Source: Polynucleobacter sp. MWH-UH23A
GTDB taxonomy: Bacteria; Pseudomonadota; Gammaproteobacteria; Burkholderiales; Burkholderiaceae
Direction of reading: 5' to 3'
Assembly (NCBI RefSeq): GCF_040409805.1
Contig: NZ_CP099572.1
Coordinates: 186,001-250,000 of the forward strand
Length of the DNA stretch: 64,000 nucleotides
The notes under the pieces were generated by a model. The model was not told the DNA's origin, ran no database searches, and saw only the letters and a program-made list of their open reading frames with translations. Below are positions 7,757-15,959 of the stretch, in pieces (the stretch's first letter is position 1; each line of letters opens with the position of its first letter). The position numbers were made by a program, and so were the translations under genes.

Positions 7757-8833
7757 ATGAAATTTATAGACGAAGCGCGTATTGAGGTAATAGCTGGCCA
7801 AGGTGGCGCCGGCAGTGCTTCTATGCGCCGAGAAAAGTTTATCGAGTTTGGTGGCCCTGATGGCGGTGATGGCGGTCGGGGTGGAAGTGTTTGGGCGGTT
7901 GCTGATCGCAATATCAACACCTTGATTGATTACCGCTATGCCAAAACGCATACTGCAAAAAATGGTGAGCCAGGTCGTGGTGCGGATTGTTATGGTCGCG
8001 CAGGCGATGATATTGAATTGCGTATGCCAGTCGGCACCATCATTACCGATTACGAAACGGGTGAACCAATTGCGGATTTAACCACTCATGGCGAGCGTCT
8101 TTGTTTGGCGCAAGGCGGTGTTGGCGGTTGGGGCAATATTCATTTTAAAAGCAGTACCAATCGTGCGCCACGACAAAAGACTAATGGTAAGCCTGGCGAA
8201 CGACGCAAACTCAAGCTTGAGTTGAAAGTATTGGCAGATGTAGGTTTGTTGGGTATGCCAAATGCCGGTAAATCGACTTTGATTACCGCTGTATCGAATG
8301 CGCGTCCAAAAATTGCCGACTATCCATTTACTACTTTGCATCCCAATTTAGGTGTGGTGCGTGTGGGTAATGAGCGTAGCTTTGTAATTGCTGACATTCC
8401 TGGTTTGATTGAAGGGGCTGCGGAAGGCGCTGGTTTAGGTCATCGTTTCTTACGCCATTTACAGCGTACAGGCGTACTTCTGCATTTAGTTGATCTAGCC
8501 CCGTTTGATGAGAACGTTGATCCAGTGGCTGATGCTAATGCGATCGTCAATGAGTTACGTAAATATGATGAATCGCTTGCTGAGAAACCACGCTGGCTTG
8601 TATTAAACAAGGTCGATATGATCCCCGAAGAGGATCGTAAAAAAGTGGTTGCTGACTTTGTGAAAAAGTTTAAGTGGAACGGCCCTGTTTTTGAGATTTC
8701 TGCATTAACGGGAATGGGCTGTGAGAAGCTTTGTTATGCGCTACAGGATTATTTGGATTCTGTGCGCCGAGATCGTGATGATGCTGAAGAGCGTGCGGCA
8801 GATCCGCGATATCAAGATCAAGCACCAGATTAA
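7757..8833 (+). CDS. obgE: Obg family GTPase
   Basis: Essential GTPase linked to 50S ribosome assembly and stress response. The glycine-rich Obg fold occupies residues 1-158 (GGDGGRGGS near 36-44). The G domain follows with P-loop G166-[12 protein letters not shown] switch near 213, and LNKVD near 285. At 358 aa it lacks the extra C-terminal OCT domain of some Gram-positives, which is normal here. It lies between rpmA and proB as in most betaproteobacteria. No clear SD precedes the ATG outside the rpmA terminator stem. Confidence 0.96.
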   Translation: MKFIDEARIEVIAGQGGAGSASMRREKFIEFGGPDGGDGGRGGSVWAVADRNINTLIDYRYAKTHTAKNGEPGRGADCYGRAGDDIELRMPVGTIITDYETGEPIADLTTHGERLCLAQGGVGGWGNIHFKSSTNRAPRQKTNGKPGERRKLKLELKVLADVGLLGMPNAGKSTLITAVSNARPKIADYPFTTLHPNLGVVRVGNERSFVIADIPGLIEGAAEGAGLGHRFLRHLQRTGVLLHLVDLAPFDENVDPVADANAIVNELRKYDESLAEKPRWLVLNKVDMIPEEDRKKVVADFVKKFKWNGPVFEISALTGMGCEKLCYALQDYLDSVRRDRDDAEERAADPRYQDQAPD

Positions 8834-8853
8834 TAAGTTAACCAAAACTTTTT

Positions 8854-9636
8854 ATGAGTAACAAAGAAACTAAACGCATCGTTGTCAAAGTGGGCTCCAG
8901 TCTTGTCACAAATAATGGTGAGGGCTTGGATCATGCCGCCATTGCTAATTGGGCTGGGCAGATTGCCGAGTTATTAAAAGCAGGTCATGAAGTATTGATG
9001 GTGAGTTCGGGTGCGATTGCTGAAGGTATGCAACGTTTGGGTTGGGCTAAGCGTCCACAAGAGATTCATGAGCTACAGGCAGCTGCAGCTGTCGGGCAAA
9101 TGGGTTTAGTACAGGTATATGAAAGCTGTTTTGCACGCTTCAATTTGCGTAGCGCTCAGATTCTATTAACAAATGCAGACCTTGCGCATGCTGAGCGTAA
9201 TGCCAATGCTAAAGGTACTCTAGATACATTGTTGAAGTTAGGCGTTGTTCCTATCATCAATGAAAACGATACCGTTGTGACCGACGAAATTAAATTTGGC
9301 GATAACGATAGTTTGGCTGCTTTAGTGAGCAATTTAGTTCATGCGGATCTCTTGGTGATCTTGACTGATCAAGGCGGTTTATTTACTGCGGATCCACGCC
9401 AGAATCCAGATGCTACCTTATTAAGTGATGCCACTGCTGGCGATCCTGCCCTAGAAAAAATGGCTGGTGGTGCTGGTAGTGAGCTGAGTAAAGGCGGTAT
9501 GTTGACTAAAGTGCTGGCTGCAAAAATTGCAGTTCAGACTGGTACGACAACTGTTATTGCCTCAGGGCGTGAGCCAAATGTGCTGACGCGTTTAATCGCC
9601 GGAGAGAAGATTGGCACTCGTTTGAGTGCCAAATAA
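8854..9636 (+). CDS. proB: Glutamate 5-kinase, short form without PUA domain
   Basis: First enzyme of proline synthesis, phosphorylating glutamate. The amino-acid-kinase domain is complete: KVGSSLV near 13-19, [38 protein letters not shown] and [14 protein letters not shown]. The protein ends at GTRLSAK, residue 260, where Escherichia coli ProB (367 aa) goes on into a C-terminal PUA domain. Only 9 bases separate its stop from the next, convergent gene, so no displaced PUA coding is left. The partner proA lies 42 kb away. Short kinases are known in some bacteria; effects on feedback control are inferred. Confidence 0.92.
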   Translation: MSNKETKRIVVKVGSSLVTNNGEGLDHAAIANWAGQIAELLKAGHEVLMVSSGAIAEGMQRLGWAKRPQEIHELQAAAAVGQMGLVQVYESCFARFNLRSAQILLTNADLAHAERNANAKGTLDTLLKLGVVPIINENDTVVTDEIKFGDNDSLAALVSNLVHADLLVILTDQGGLFTADPRQNPDATLLSDATAGDPALEKMAGGAGSELSKGGMLTKVLAAKIAVQTGTTTVIASGREPNVLTRLIAGEKIGTRLSAK

Positions 9637-9645
9637 AGCTTTGGC

Positions 9646-10209
9646 TTATTGAATTCCAAAAGAGTTAGTGGGCTTTGTTCCCCCAGTAAACCCATTGGGG
9701 TTTAATGACTGAACTACAGTCTTGATATTTTTTTCTTGTGTATTGAAATTGCAGAAAGCGCCTTGAGCCAAGGATGCTTGATAGCGATTGGGCACATTAC
9801 TTTGTATTGATCTCCAGCTGGAGAGTGGATTCTCTTTCCAGACCCCGTTTTCTAGAGTTCCATACAGGCGCCACTGGAATGAATCACAGCGAATACCTTC
9901 ATATTGGGCTTGTTGGCCTCCACTAGGATTAGTCATGACCACGATATAGCGTGTCACCCCATCTGCTCCAATCAAAATGGAGTCGGTGTCAACGGCGAAT
10001 TTAAAAATCGTATGTTGAGAGACGTAAAAAGGTATGAGAGTTGATGGGTTAGGCGGGGAAGCGGGCATCTTCGTAACGCCCTCCTTAAATACCATTGGTG
10101 CAAATGGATCTAGGCCACTTTCCATTGGATCGCCAGCGCAAGCCACAAGGGATAAAACAAAACAAATACACACTAGGATTTGGTTAAATCTTTGAAAAAG
10201 TGGACTCAT
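9646..10209 (-). CDS. CNP1-like family lipoprotein
   Basis: A 187-aa exported protein of unknown function. The N-terminus has a hydrophobic segment ending LSLVACAGDP, a lipobox with lipidation Cys near residue 24. The body shows family features: YVSQHTIFKFAVD, GVTRYIVVMTNPSG, YEGIRCDSFQWRLYG and W-RSIQ, followed by a late Cys. These match my memory of the CNP1-like family common in betaproteobacteria. Its start abuts the stop of rppH (1-base overlap), so the two are co-transcribed. The second residue after the Cys pair region is not Asp directly after Cys, so outer-membrane sorting is likely. Confidence 0.7.
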   Translation of the reverse strand: MSPLFQRFNQILVCICFVLSLVACAGDPMESGLDPFAPMVFKEGVTKMPASPPNPSTLIPFYVSQHTIFKFAVDTDSILIGADGVTRYIVVMTNPSGGQQAQYEGIRCDSFQWRLYGTLENGVWKENPLSSWRSIQSNVPNRYQASLAQGAFCNFNTQEKNIKTVVQSLNPNGFTGGTKPTNSFGIQ

Positions 10210-10808
10210 TATTTTTGCTTATCTGATTTAGTGGATTCTTTTTGATTGTTTTCACCTCTGGAATAAAAGGAATGAAAGAGATCCAGTGGTGTTCCCCAGG
10301 CGAGTTGTTGCATACGCACTCCTTTGGCAAGGTAGCGCGCCAGTTCAGATAAGGCCAGTTGATAGACCTCACGCTTAAAGCCTATTACGGCATCTAATTG
10401 AATCCAAAATGGTACCCATCGCCAAGCATCGAATTCAGGATGTTCGGTAGCGCGTAACTGAATGTCACTATCTAAACCAACAAGGCGCAATAGAAACCAG
10501 ATTTGCTTTTGGCCACGATAAGCCGCGCGGTGAACACGTGTGGCATGTTGTCGACGCAGGTATTCCTCAGGGACGTCGTAGCGGAGCCAGTCCCTTGTTC
10601 GTCCAATGATTTGGACATGTTCCGGTAGCAAGCCAACCTCTTCATGCAATTCGCGGTACATCGCTTGCTCAGGACTCTCGCCATGAGCTATCCCACCCTG
10701 CGGGAACTGCCACGAATGCTGCCCAACGCGTTTTCCCCAGAAAACCTCGTTACGGCTGTTAAGGAGGACAATGCCGACATTGGGTCTATACCCTTCACGG
10801 TCAAGCAT
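10209..10808 (-). CDS. rppH: RNA pyrophosphohydrolase (Nudix)
   Basis: Removes pyrophosphate from 5'-triphosphate RNA and so starts RNase E-dependent decay. The Nudix box is complete at residues 38-60 ([23 protein letters not shown]), in a protein starting [15 protein letters not shown] as in E. coli RppH. At 199 aa it carries a short basic, polar C-terminal tail typical of betaproteobacterial versions. It is divergent from proS across 48 bases and leads into the CNP1-like gene. Confidence 0.93.
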   Translation of the reverse strand: MLDREGYRPNVGIVLLNSRNEVFWGKRVGQHSWQFPQGGIAHGESPEQAMYRELHEEVGLLPEHVQIIGRTRDWLRYDVPEEYLRRQHATRVHRAAYRGQKQIWFLLRLVGLDSDIQLRATEHPEFDAWRWVPFWIQLDAVIGFKREVYQLALSELARYLAKGVRMQQLAWGTPLDLFHSFYSRGENNQKESTKSDKQK

Positions 10809-10829
10809 GATCGTGCCCCAAATCCTTTA

Positions 10830-10871
10830 AAATCAATGATTTGATTATATCCATACATGAAAGCATCACAA
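10830..10871 (-). promoter_or_regulatory. Candidate rppH promoter with a palindrome at its start site
   Basis: On the minus strand TATAAT (10849-10844) and TTGTGA (10871-10866) are 16 bp apart, placing the transcript start near 10837. The -35 lies inside the first codons of proS. A short palindrome AAATCA-A-TGATTT covers 10830-10842 over the expected start site and could bind a regulator; this is inferred only. Confidence 0.45.
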
Positions 10872-12599
10872 TCATTTCTCGCGACGCTAAAAGAAGCCCC
10901 CTCTGACGCTGAGGTGGTTTCGCATAAGCTCATGGTACGTGCGGGTTTAATCCGCAAACTGAGTGCTGGTGTTTACAACTACCTACCCTTGGGATTAAAG
11001 GTGATTCGTAAGGTAGAAAACATCATTCGCGAGGAAATGAATCGTGCGGGTGCGATCGAGTTGCTCATGCCCATGATCCAGCCGGCAGAGTTGTGGCAAG
11101 AGACAGGTCGCTGGGAAAAGATGGGACCCGAGTTGTTGCGCATCAAAGATCGCCATGATCGCGATTTTTTGATCCAGCCAACTTCTGAAGAGGTGATTAC
11201 CGATTTAGCTCGCAATGAGATAAAGAGCTACAAACAATTACCCGTGAATTTTTATCAGATTCAGACGAAGTTCCGTGACGAGCGTCGTCCTCGTTTTGGG
11301 ATTATGCGTGGGCGTGAGTTCAGTATGAAGGATGCGTATTCATTTGATCGCGATACCGAGGGTTTAAAGAAGTCGTATCAGATTATGTTTGATGCCTACA
11401 CCCGCATCTTCAAGCGCATGGGTTTGAAGTTTCGCGCTGTAACAGCCGATAACGGGGCAATTGGCGGCTCTGGTAGTCAAGAGTTTCATGTGATTGCGGA
11501 TACTGGCGAAGATGCAATTGTGTATTGCCCGAGCTCGGATTACGCAGCGAATTTAGAGGCTGCTGAATCATTGGCACTCATTGCCGCGCGTGCTGCAGCA
11601 AGTCAAACTATGGTAAAGGTGCCAACGCCTGATAAAACAAATTGTGCAGATGTAGCGAAGTTTCTCAATATCCCACTCGAGAAAACCGTCAAGTCTTTAT
11701 TGTTCGCAGCCGATCAAGAAAATGGCCCCGCAAAACTCTTTATGTTGTTGGTGCGCGGCGATCATGAGCTCAACGAAGTTAAGGCGAGCAAAGTGCCAGG
11801 TATGGCTGAGTCACGTTTTGCTACTGAAGCAGAAATCAAGCAAGCATGTAATGCCCCCGCAGGCTATTTAGGTCCTGTCGGCGTAAATGCAAATGTCACT
11901 GTGGTTGCCGATCGTACCGTAGCCAATATGTCGGATTTTGTATGTGGTGCAAATGACGCTGGTCACCATTTTACAGGCGTGAATTGGGGCCGTGATTTAC
12001 CCGAGCCTTTGGTATTGGATATTCGGAATGCGGTAGTTGGCGACCCTTCACCTGATGGCAAAGGCGTGGTTGATATTTGCCGTGGCATTGAAGTTGGACA
12101 CGTTTTCCAACTGGGCACCCGCTACTCTGAAGCGATGGGTTGTACCTATTTAGATCAACAAGGCAAGGCACAGCCAATGGTCATGGGTTGTTATGGCATT
12201 GGTGTAACCCGCTTGTTGGGCGCAGCAATCGAACAAGGCCATGATGACAAAGGAATTATTTGGCCTATCTCCATGGCCCCATTTGAAGTAGTCATTTGCC
12301 CGATGGGTTACGAAAAGTCGGAACAAGTTAAAGCCGCTTGCGATCAACTTCATGACGAATTGCTTGCTGCTGGAATCGATGTAATTTTGGATGATCGCAA
12401 TGAGCGTCCAGGCGCGATGTTTGCTGATTGGGAGCTCATTGGCGTACCTTTCCGCGTAGTCATTGGTGATCGTGGTTTAGCGGATTCTCAAGTGGAATTC
12501 AAAGGTCGCACCGATTCTGAGTCCCAGAACGTTCCCTTGGCACAGATTAAAGATAAAGTGATTGCCGCCGTTCAGGCCGCTAAAAATACAGTCGCGTAA
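10857..12599 (+). CDS. proS: Prolyl-tRNA synthetase, bacterial type
   Basis: Class II aminoacyl-tRNA synthetase. The 580-aa length and order fit the bacterial type: catalytic domain (GVYNYLPLG, motif 2 around [17 protein letters not shown]), then an insertion editing domain at about 240-400, then motif 3 ([17 protein letters not shown]) and the anticodon-binding domain. The editing insertion (with KTVKSLLF and GFVG-like YLGPVG) is retained, so it should clear Ala-tRNA(Pro). It starts [20 protein letters not shown], a standard N-terminus. Confidence 0.96.
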   Translation: MKASQSFLATLKEAPSDAEVVSHKLMVRAGLIRKLSAGVYNYLPLGLKVIRKVENIIREEMNRAGAIELLMPMIQPAELWQETGRWEKMGPELLRIKDRHDRDFLIQPTSEEVITDLARNEIKSYKQLPVNFYQIQTKFRDERRPRFGIMRGREFSMKDAYSFDRDTEGLKKSYQIMFDAYTRIFKRMGLKFRAVTADNGAIGGSGSQEFHVIADTGEDAIVYCPSSDYAANLEAAESLALIAARAAASQTMVKVPTPDKTNCADVAKFLNIPLEKTVKSLLFAADQENGPAKLFMLLVRGDHELNEVKASKVPGMAESRFATEAEIKQACNAPAGYLGPVGVNANVTVVADRTVANMSDFVCGANDAGHHFTGVNWGRDLPEPLVLDIRNAVVGDPSPDGKGVVDICRGIEVGHVFQLGTRYSEAMGCTYLDQQGKAQPMVMGCYGIGVTRLLGAAIEQGHDDKGIIWPISMAPFEVVICPMGYEKSEQVKAACDQLHDELLAAGIDVILDDRNERPGAMFADWELIGVPFRVVIGDRGLADSQVEFKGRTDSESQNVPLAQIKDKVIAAVQAAKNTVA

Positions 12600-12610
12600 T
12601 ACTCGTAATA

Positions 12611-13993
12611 CTATTTTTTAAAGAGACCGCCAATACCTTTGGCGGCTCCTTTAGCAGCCATAGCCGCCATGGTGCGCGCCATCTTGCCACCCTTAAACTG
12701 CTTCATCATGGTTTGCATTTGCTCGAACTGAGCCAATAGGCGATTGACTTCCTGCACCTCTACACCTGATCCTGCAGCGATGCGCCGCTTGCGACTGGCT
12801 TTTAATAGTTCTGGCTTTCTGCGCTCTTGTGGGGTCATGCTGTCAATAATTCCACGCATGCGTTTGGTTTGTTTATCCGCATTACTCAAGTTTGCTTTTG
12901 AGGCAGCTTGTGCAACTTGGCTAGGAAGTTTATTCATCAGGCTAGCCATGCCACCCATCTTTTGCATTTGCATCAACTGATCTCGAAAATCTTCTAGATC
13001 AAAACCACCTTTGGAAATCTTACTTGCTAGTTTTTCTGCTTTTGCAACATCAACGTGTTGTTGGGCTTGTTCAACCAAGGCAAGAATATCGCCCATGCCT
13101 AAAATGCGGTTTGCCATGCGCTCCGCATCAAAGGCCTCTAGGCCATCCATCTTCTCCGCTACACCAATAAATTTAAGCGGTACACCGGTGACTTGACGGA
13201 CGGATAACGCAGCACCGCCACGAGAGTCACCATCGAGCTTAGTGAGGATCACTCCGGTAAGTGGTAGCGCCTCGTGGAATGCTTTGGCGGTGTTGACGGC
13301 ATCCTGACCTAGCATTGCGTCCACTACAAATAAGGTCTCAATCGGATTGAGATTGGCGTGCAAAGTTTTGATCTCTTGCATGAGCGTCTCATCAATGCCA
13401 AGACGACCGGCGGTATCGACAATCACTACATCAAAGTAGTGGCGACGTGCCCAATCTAAAGCAGCAGCGGCAATATCGTCTGGTTTTTGATTAACGTTGC
13501 TAGGGAAAAATTCTGCGCCAACTTGCTTGGTGACTGTCTCTAGCTGTTCGATAGCAGCAGGTCGATATACGTCACAAGAAACGGTGAGCACTTTCTTTTT
13601 CTTTTTTTCTTGCAACCATTTAGCGAGCTTGCCAACTGATGTGGTTTTACCCGCACCTTGTAAGCCCGCCATCAAAATCACTGCGGGTGGCTGGGTAGCG
13701 AGATTGAGCCCACCACTTTGATTGCTATCGCCTGCCATGACTTGGGCAAGTTCACGTTGTACAACTCCAACTAAGGCTTGGCCTGGGCTGAGGCTGCCAA
13801 CCACTTCTTCGCCCAGCGCCTTAAATTTAATCTGCTCCAGCAAAGACTTCACTACGGGTAGGGCTACGTCTGCCTCTAAAAGGGCAAGACGGATTTCCCG
13901 CAACATCTCAGCGGTATTGGCTTCGGTAAGGCGGGCTTGACCTCGCATTGTTTTCACAATACGGGATAGGCGATCGGTGAGGTTTTCTAGCAT
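12611..13993 (-). CDS. ffh: Signal recognition particle protein Ffh
   Basis: SRP54 GTPase that with 4.5S RNA targets nascent inner-membrane proteins. The N domain (1-95) is followed by the G domain with GLQGAGKTT (residues 110-118), VIVDTAGRL and TKLDGDSRGGAAL, then the methionine-rich M domain (about 305-440) containing MQKMGGMASLMNKLP and RKPELLKASRKRRIAAGSG. The glycine- and lysine-rich end GGLFKK is normal. It converges with proS and is divergent from ccsA across 20 bases. Confidence 0.96.
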   Translation of the reverse strand: MLENLTDRLSRIVKTMRGQARLTEANTAEMLREIRLALLEADVALPVVKSLLEQIKFKALGEEVVGSLSPGQALVGVVQRELAQVMAGDSNQSGGLNLATQPPAVILMAGLQGAGKTTSVGKLAKWLQEKKKKKVLTVSCDVYRPAAIEQLETVTKQVGAEFFPSNVNQKPDDIAAAALDWARRHYFDVVIVDTAGRLGIDETLMQEIKTLHANLNPIETLFVVDAMLGQDAVNTAKAFHEALPLTGVILTKLDGDSRGGAALSVRQVTGVPLKFIGVAEKMDGLEAFDAERMANRILGMGDILALVEQAQQHVDVAKAEKLASKISKGGFDLEDFRDQLMQMQKMGGMASLMNKLPSQVAQAASKANLSNADKQTKRMRGIIDSMTPQERRKPELLKASRKRRIAAGSGVEVQEVNRLLAQFEQMQTMMKQFKGGKMARTMAAMAAKGAAKGIGGLFKK

Positions 13994-14013
13994 TTATCGA
14001 TTAGACTTTGTAG

Positions 14014-14862
14014 ATGGATATTTTAGGTCACCCAGCATACGAGTTGCTTCCATCCGCACTCTATCTGCTTCTTTTGCTTTTTTTGAGCTTTGGCCCAAAG
14101 AGTAAAGATAAACCCTCAGAGTCGTCACCGCTGATTCAGGCCTTTATTCTGTTGGCCTTGCTGGCGCATGGCATGCAGCTCCATGATTCCGTATTTACCC
14201 CTCAAGGTTTTGTTTTCGGGTTTGCACAAGATTTGTCGTTGGTCGCCTGGGTTGGTTTGGCTTTCTACTGGTTCCAATCTTGGTTTTTGCCTATTTCCAG
14301 TTTGCGTTGGTTCGCTGTTCTTTTTGCTTTTGCTTGCTCACTTTTGCCAAGCCTTTTTCCGGGAACATTAATTTCACCAAGAGCAGTTTCTGATCCTTGG
14401 TTTAAGGGGCATTTCATTGTTGCCACGATTTCTGTGGGCTTGCTTAGTTTGGCTGCAATGCATGCGATGTTGATGAGCATTCAGGATCGAGCATTACATC
14501 GTCAACTAGCGATTGTTCCTAATGGTCGGGTTGCACATTGGCTCGAGGACTTACCCCCATTAATGACAATGGAAAACCTTTTATTCAACCTTTTATATGT
14601 TGGCTTTACGTTATTGAGCTTGACAGTTTTTTCTGGTTTATTGTTTTCGCAAACGCTGTTCGGTAGACCATTGGTATTTGACCACAAAACTATTTTTGCT
14701 TTGATCTCTTGGTTTTTATTTGCAGGTTTATTGTTGGCGCGTTGGCGCGTAGGTTTGCGTGGACGAGCGGCGATTCGTTGGGTGTTGAGTGCTTACTTTG
14801 CCCTGCTTCTCGCTTATGTAGGCAGTCGATTTGTTTTAGAAGTCATTTTGCAGAGAGCGTAA
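14014..14862 (+). CDS. CcsA/HemX-type cytochrome c assembly membrane protein
   Basis: A 282-aa polytopic inner-membrane protein with about eight hydrophobic helices, matching the short CcsA-related (YpjD/HemX) family encoded beside ffh in proteobacteria. Visible family features are WFKGHFIVATISVGLLSLAAMHAMLM, DLPPLMTMENLLFNLLYVGFTLL and the HKTIFALISWFLFAGLLLARW segment with conserved His and Trp. It may bind heme, but a role in cytochrome c maturation is only a family inference. It is followed 3 bases later by the PP0621-AmpD fusion. Confidence 0.82.
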   Translation: MDILGHPAYELLPSALYLLLLLFLSFGPKSKDKPSESSPLIQAFILLALLAHGMQLHDSVFTPQGFVFGFAQDLSLVAWVGLAFYWFQSWFLPISSLRWFAVLFAFACSLLPSLFPGTLISPRAVSDPWFKGHFIVATISVGLLSLAAMHAMLMSIQDRALHRQLAIVPNGRVAHWLEDLPPLMTMENLLFNLLYVGFTLLSLTVFSGLLFSQTLFGRPLVFDHKTIFALISWFLFAGLLLARWRVGLRGRAAIRWVLSAYFALLLAYVGSRFVLEVILQRA

Positions 14863-14865
14863 TTC

Positions 14866-15684
14866 TTGTTTAAGTGGCTTTTATTACTTGCGGGTGCTTA
14901 CCTTGTTTATCGTTGGTTAAAGGGTAAAAAGCCTATTCAGACTGGGGGAGGGGAGGTCCATAGCCCCAAGCCATATAAGGCTCCAAAGACTACCCAGCCA
15001 GAGGAGATGGTGCAATGTCAGCATTGCAAAGTACATCTTCCAAAGTCAGAGGCTAAGATTTTTGAAGAACGTTTTTATTGCTCTCAGGAGCATCTCAATG
15101 TACTTGATCAACAAGGTTGGGTTGGTTTCGCAAAGTGGCGTCTTTCGCCGAACCAAGATGTTCGTCCAGAAAATATTTCTCCAGATTTAGTGGTCATTCA
15201 TCACATTAGCTTGCCGCCTGGTGAATTTAGAAAAAAAGACTCCAGTCAGTACATCATTGATTTTTTTCAAAATCAATTAGATCCAAAAGCACATTCCTAT
15301 TTTGAAGAGATTGCAGGGCAAAAAGTATCCAGCCATTTTTTGATTACCCGATCTGGTGAGTTGGTGCAATTTGTTTCAACTCAAAATAAAGCATGGCATG
15401 CTGGCGTTTCTTCATTCATGGGAAGAGAGAAATGCAATGATTTTTCAATTGGAATTGAGCTAGAAGGCGATGGAGATTCTCCGTTTGAAGAAGCGCAATA
15501 CCAAACCTTAAAAAAAATAATCCCATTATTGGAGTCTCTTTACCCGAATTTGCAGTTTGCTGGGCACAGTGACATTGCTCCCGATAGAAAGACGGATCCC
15601 GGAATATATTTTGATTGGAAAAAGTTCCAAAAAGAGACAAACGTTTCTTTAAAAAATCTGCCATACGGACTCACTTCTCGGTAG
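14866..15684 (+). CDS. ampD: PP0621-like membrane/zinc-ribbon domain fused to AmpD amidase
   Basis: Single 272-aa frame with two parts. Residues 1-80 match the small PP0621-type protein: a short membrane helix (MFKWLLLLAGAYLVYRWL), basic KGKK, a linker, then C51-Q-H-C54 ... Y-C72-S-Q-E-H76, a likely zinc ribbon. Residues 84-262 are 1,6-anhydro-N-acetylmuramyl-L-alanine amidase AmpD: VVIHHISLPPGEF, HFLITRSGELVQFV, GIELEG, and AGHSDIAPDRKTDPG. H112, H234 and D244 fit the zinc ligands, with K242 catalytic. AmpD is normally a soluble cytoplasmic recycling enzyme; here it would be tethered to the inner membrane with its domain inside (basic residues after the helix). TTG start, 3 bases after ccsA. 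Confidence 0.88.
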   Translation: MFKWLLLLAGAYLVYRWLKGKKPIQTGGGEVHSPKPYKAPKTTQPEEMVQCQHCKVHLPKSEAKIFEERFYCSQEHLNVLDQQGWVGFAKWRLSPNQDVRPENISPDLVVIHHISLPPGEFRKKDSSQYIIDFFQNQLDPKAHSYFEEIAGQKVSSHFLITRSGELVQFVSTQNKAWHAGVSSFMGREKCNDFSIGIELEGDGDSPFEEAQYQTLKKIIPLLESLYPNLQFAGHSDIAPDRKTDPGIYFDWKKFQKETNVSLKNLPYGLTSR

Positions 15685-15698
15685 CCTCTTTTTTGTAT

Positions 15699-15720
15699 GT
15701 GAGCGTACGCTTACTTTTTT
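15699..15720 (+). terminator. Rho-independent terminator after ampD
   Basis: GTGAGC / GCTTAC (one G-U pair) forms a 6-bp stem around a GTAC loop, followed immediately by six T. It lies 15 bases after the ampD stop and upstream of the nrdA promoter region. Confidence 0.7.
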
Positions 15721-15820
15721 AGCCTTTAGGCAAAACGGGCAAAAAAATTCGCACCAATATGACCCCTAAGAAGGGTCAATCACATAGTAAAAGTACTGAT
15801 AAATATTTGTAAGAAAAGAC

Positions 15821-15849
15821 TTATCAAGGACTCAATATTTCCCTATACT
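15821..15849 (+). promoter_or_regulatory. Candidate nrdAB promoter
   Basis: TTATCA (15821-15826) and TATACT (15844-15849) are 17 bp apart, giving a predicted start near 15856 and a leader of about 104 bases that contains both NrdR-like boxes. The -10 matches five of six and the -35 four of six consensus bases. Confidence 0.55.
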
Positions 15850-15870
15850 TAGTGCCTAATGCGCTTCAAG

Positions 15871-15886
15871 ACACTAGATGTAGTGT
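15871..15886. promoter_or_regulatory. NrdR-like box 1 upstream of nrdA
   Basis: ACACTAGATGTAGTGT has perfect 6-bp outer arms and matches 14 of 16 positions of the NrdR consensus as I recall it (aCaCwAtATaTwGtgt). NrdR represses ribonucleotide reductase genes in response to bound dATP/ATP. Centre at 15878.5. Confidence 0.7.
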
Positions 15887-15933
15887 TTGAATCTAGCAAT
15901 ACCCCATTGTTTTTTAACGATATTTTGTCCAAA

Positions 15934-15949
15934 TAACTATATATAGACG
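15934..15949. promoter_or_regulatory. NrdR-like box 2 upstream of nrdA
   Basis: The core CTATATATAG (15937-15946) is a perfect palindrome and fits the inner ten positions of the NrdR box; the outer bases match poorly. Its centre (15941.5) is exactly 63 bp, six helical turns, from box 1. It lies just before the nrdA ribosome site AGGAG (15951-15955). Confidence 0.6.
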
Positions 15950-15959
15950 CAGGAGTAAC

